From positions 1 through 62,771 of the IMG/VR virus record IMGVR_UViG_3300036980_000377: a stretch of 62,771 bases of DNA; one strand, written 5' to 3'. This stretch comes from a virus. The notes below the pieces were generated by a model. The model did no database searches. It was not told the DNA's origin and saw only the letters and a program-made list of their open reading frames with translations. The position numbers and the translations under genes are program-made. Position 1 is the first letter of the stretch; each line of letters opens with the position of its first letter. Shown piece after piece: positions 62,187 to 62,771 of this stretch.

Positions 62187-62771
62187 TGGCTAACGAGAAT
62201 CTGGATAAGGCGAAATCACTGATTAGCCAGTTGGTTAGCGATTACTCCGCTAAGAAAGACAACGACAAAGTCGAGAAGATCCTTGGCGACGTAATGACTG
62301 AACTTAAAAAGGCGAACCCCGGAGACAGAAAGGGGCGCTTTGATGTTAAAGATGCAAGAGATGCGAGAAACGCAGCTCCTACACCAAACATCGGCATCGA
62401 AGCAATGCTGAGTTATCCTACCGATGACCCAGTCGTGAAATCATTCCAACGCATGAATGATGACGTTCTTCTTCTGTCACAGATGTTAGACACACGTCCT
62501 GAAGACCTCAAGCTATATAAGCAGCTTCGTGCGCATCCGCTCATGAAGGCTGACGACCATTTTGATTCAACCGGCAGAGCAACAGTTCCTTACACTGGAA
62601 CTGAAGCCTACGGTTCAGACTGGATTCCGCTTGGATTTTCTACTGACCTGATCGACATCATCCGGCTTCAACTAAAAGTGGCAGCATTGCATCGTCGGAT
62701 CAATATGCCTACACCGCAGTACAAGATCCCAGTTGTAGGAAGCACAGATATGACTGCTTACCTCGTGGGTG
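62186..62771 (+). CDS. Major capsid protein (HK97 fold), partial
   Basis: ATG overlaps the protease TAA; the gene runs off the right edge after 195 codons. A helical N-terminus (delta-domain-like) is followed at about residue 135 by an E-A-Y-G-S-D-W-I-P-L-G-F-S-T-D-L-I-D segment, P-T-P-Q-Y-K-I-P-V-V-G, typical of HK97-type capsid N-arms. GGGGGTGAAACCTA precedes the start. Confidence 0.8.
   Translation, partial: MANENLDKAKSLISQLVSDYSAKKDNDKVEKILGDVMTELKKANPGDRKGRFDVKDARDARNAAPTPNIGIEAMLSYPTDDPVVKSFQRMNDDVLLLSQMLDTRPEDLKLYKQLRAHPLMKADDHFDSTGRATVPYTGTEAYGSDWIPLGFSTDLIDIIRLQLKVAALHRRINMPTPQYKIPVVGSTDMTAYLVG

Noticed and set aside
1-62771. Genome-wide stop codon reassignment (to explain the phosphatase UGA)
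   Set aside because: TGA, TAG and TAA all end many genes here, often in ATGA or TAATG overlaps with the next gene, so the standard bacterial code is in use.
1-62771. CRISPR arrays and insertion sequences
   Set aside because: No regularly spaced direct repeats and no transposase genes or terminal inverted repeats were seen.

Overview
The window is a continuous piece of a large tailed double-stranded DNA phage genome. Every gene I can support lies on the + strand. Genes are packed with 1-4 base overlaps (ATGA, GTGA, TAATG) and Shine-Dalgarno-led starts, including many GTG and TTG starts. HK97-type head genes (terminase, portal, prohead protease, major capsid protein) sit at the right end, and no integrase or host chromosomal genes are seen. 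Two lipobox proteins, one of them a probable outer-membrane spanin, and a GT9-like glycosyltransferase suggest a Gram-negative host. The host cannot be named from this sequence.

Layout. 1-5 kb: small unknown genes, a phage sigma factor, an excisionase-like HTH protein, a methyltransferase and a UvsW-like helicase. 5-10 kb: a DNA-binding/phosphoesterase fusion, then a nearly unbroken run of small cysteine-rich proteins. 10-21 kb: replication and nucleotide metabolism (DnaB-like helicase, PurN-like formyltransferase, primase, UDG-PolA fusion polymerase, QueD, PD-(D/E)XK nuclease, thymidylate-synthase-like enzyme). 21-27 kb: PyrE-like enzyme and a six-gene methyltransferase/glycosyltransferase island. 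27-33 kb: papain-like protease, a secreted protein, a phosphatase with an in-frame UGA at the catalytic cysteine, SbcD/SbcC, and a FolE2-like GTP cyclohydrolase with a long N-terminal extension. 33-44 kb: 22 tRNA genes threaded between short genes, plus an SPFH protein. 44-51 kb: dUTPase, a large structured RNA with permuted tRNA-like halves, QueC, an SSB-like protein and RecA. 51-62.8 kb: holin-like and spanin-like genes, terminase small subunit, intein-bearing terminase large subunit, portal, a nucleotidyltransferase-like protein, a ligase/phosphoesterase fusion, protease and the start of the major capsid gene.

How the genes work together. FolE2-like, QueD and QueC proteins are three steps of preQ0 synthesis. 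With a TGT/DpdA-like barrel protein they suggest 7-deazaguanine modification of phage DNA, and the PurN-like enzyme could act on a modified base. dUTPase, the ThyA-like enzyme and the UDG domain on the polymerase fit control of uracil in DNA. About 20 small proteins share a C-x2-C-x5/6-C-[LI] signature and form an expanded, apparently phage-specific zinc-ribbon family. The sigma factor may read a 58-bp promoter-like element present twice.

Most unexpected observations: the UGA codon exactly at the CX5R nucleophile followed by a SECIS-like hairpin; the zinc-ribbon expansion; the permuted tRNA-like RNA; and the ligase/phosphoesterase gene inside the head module.
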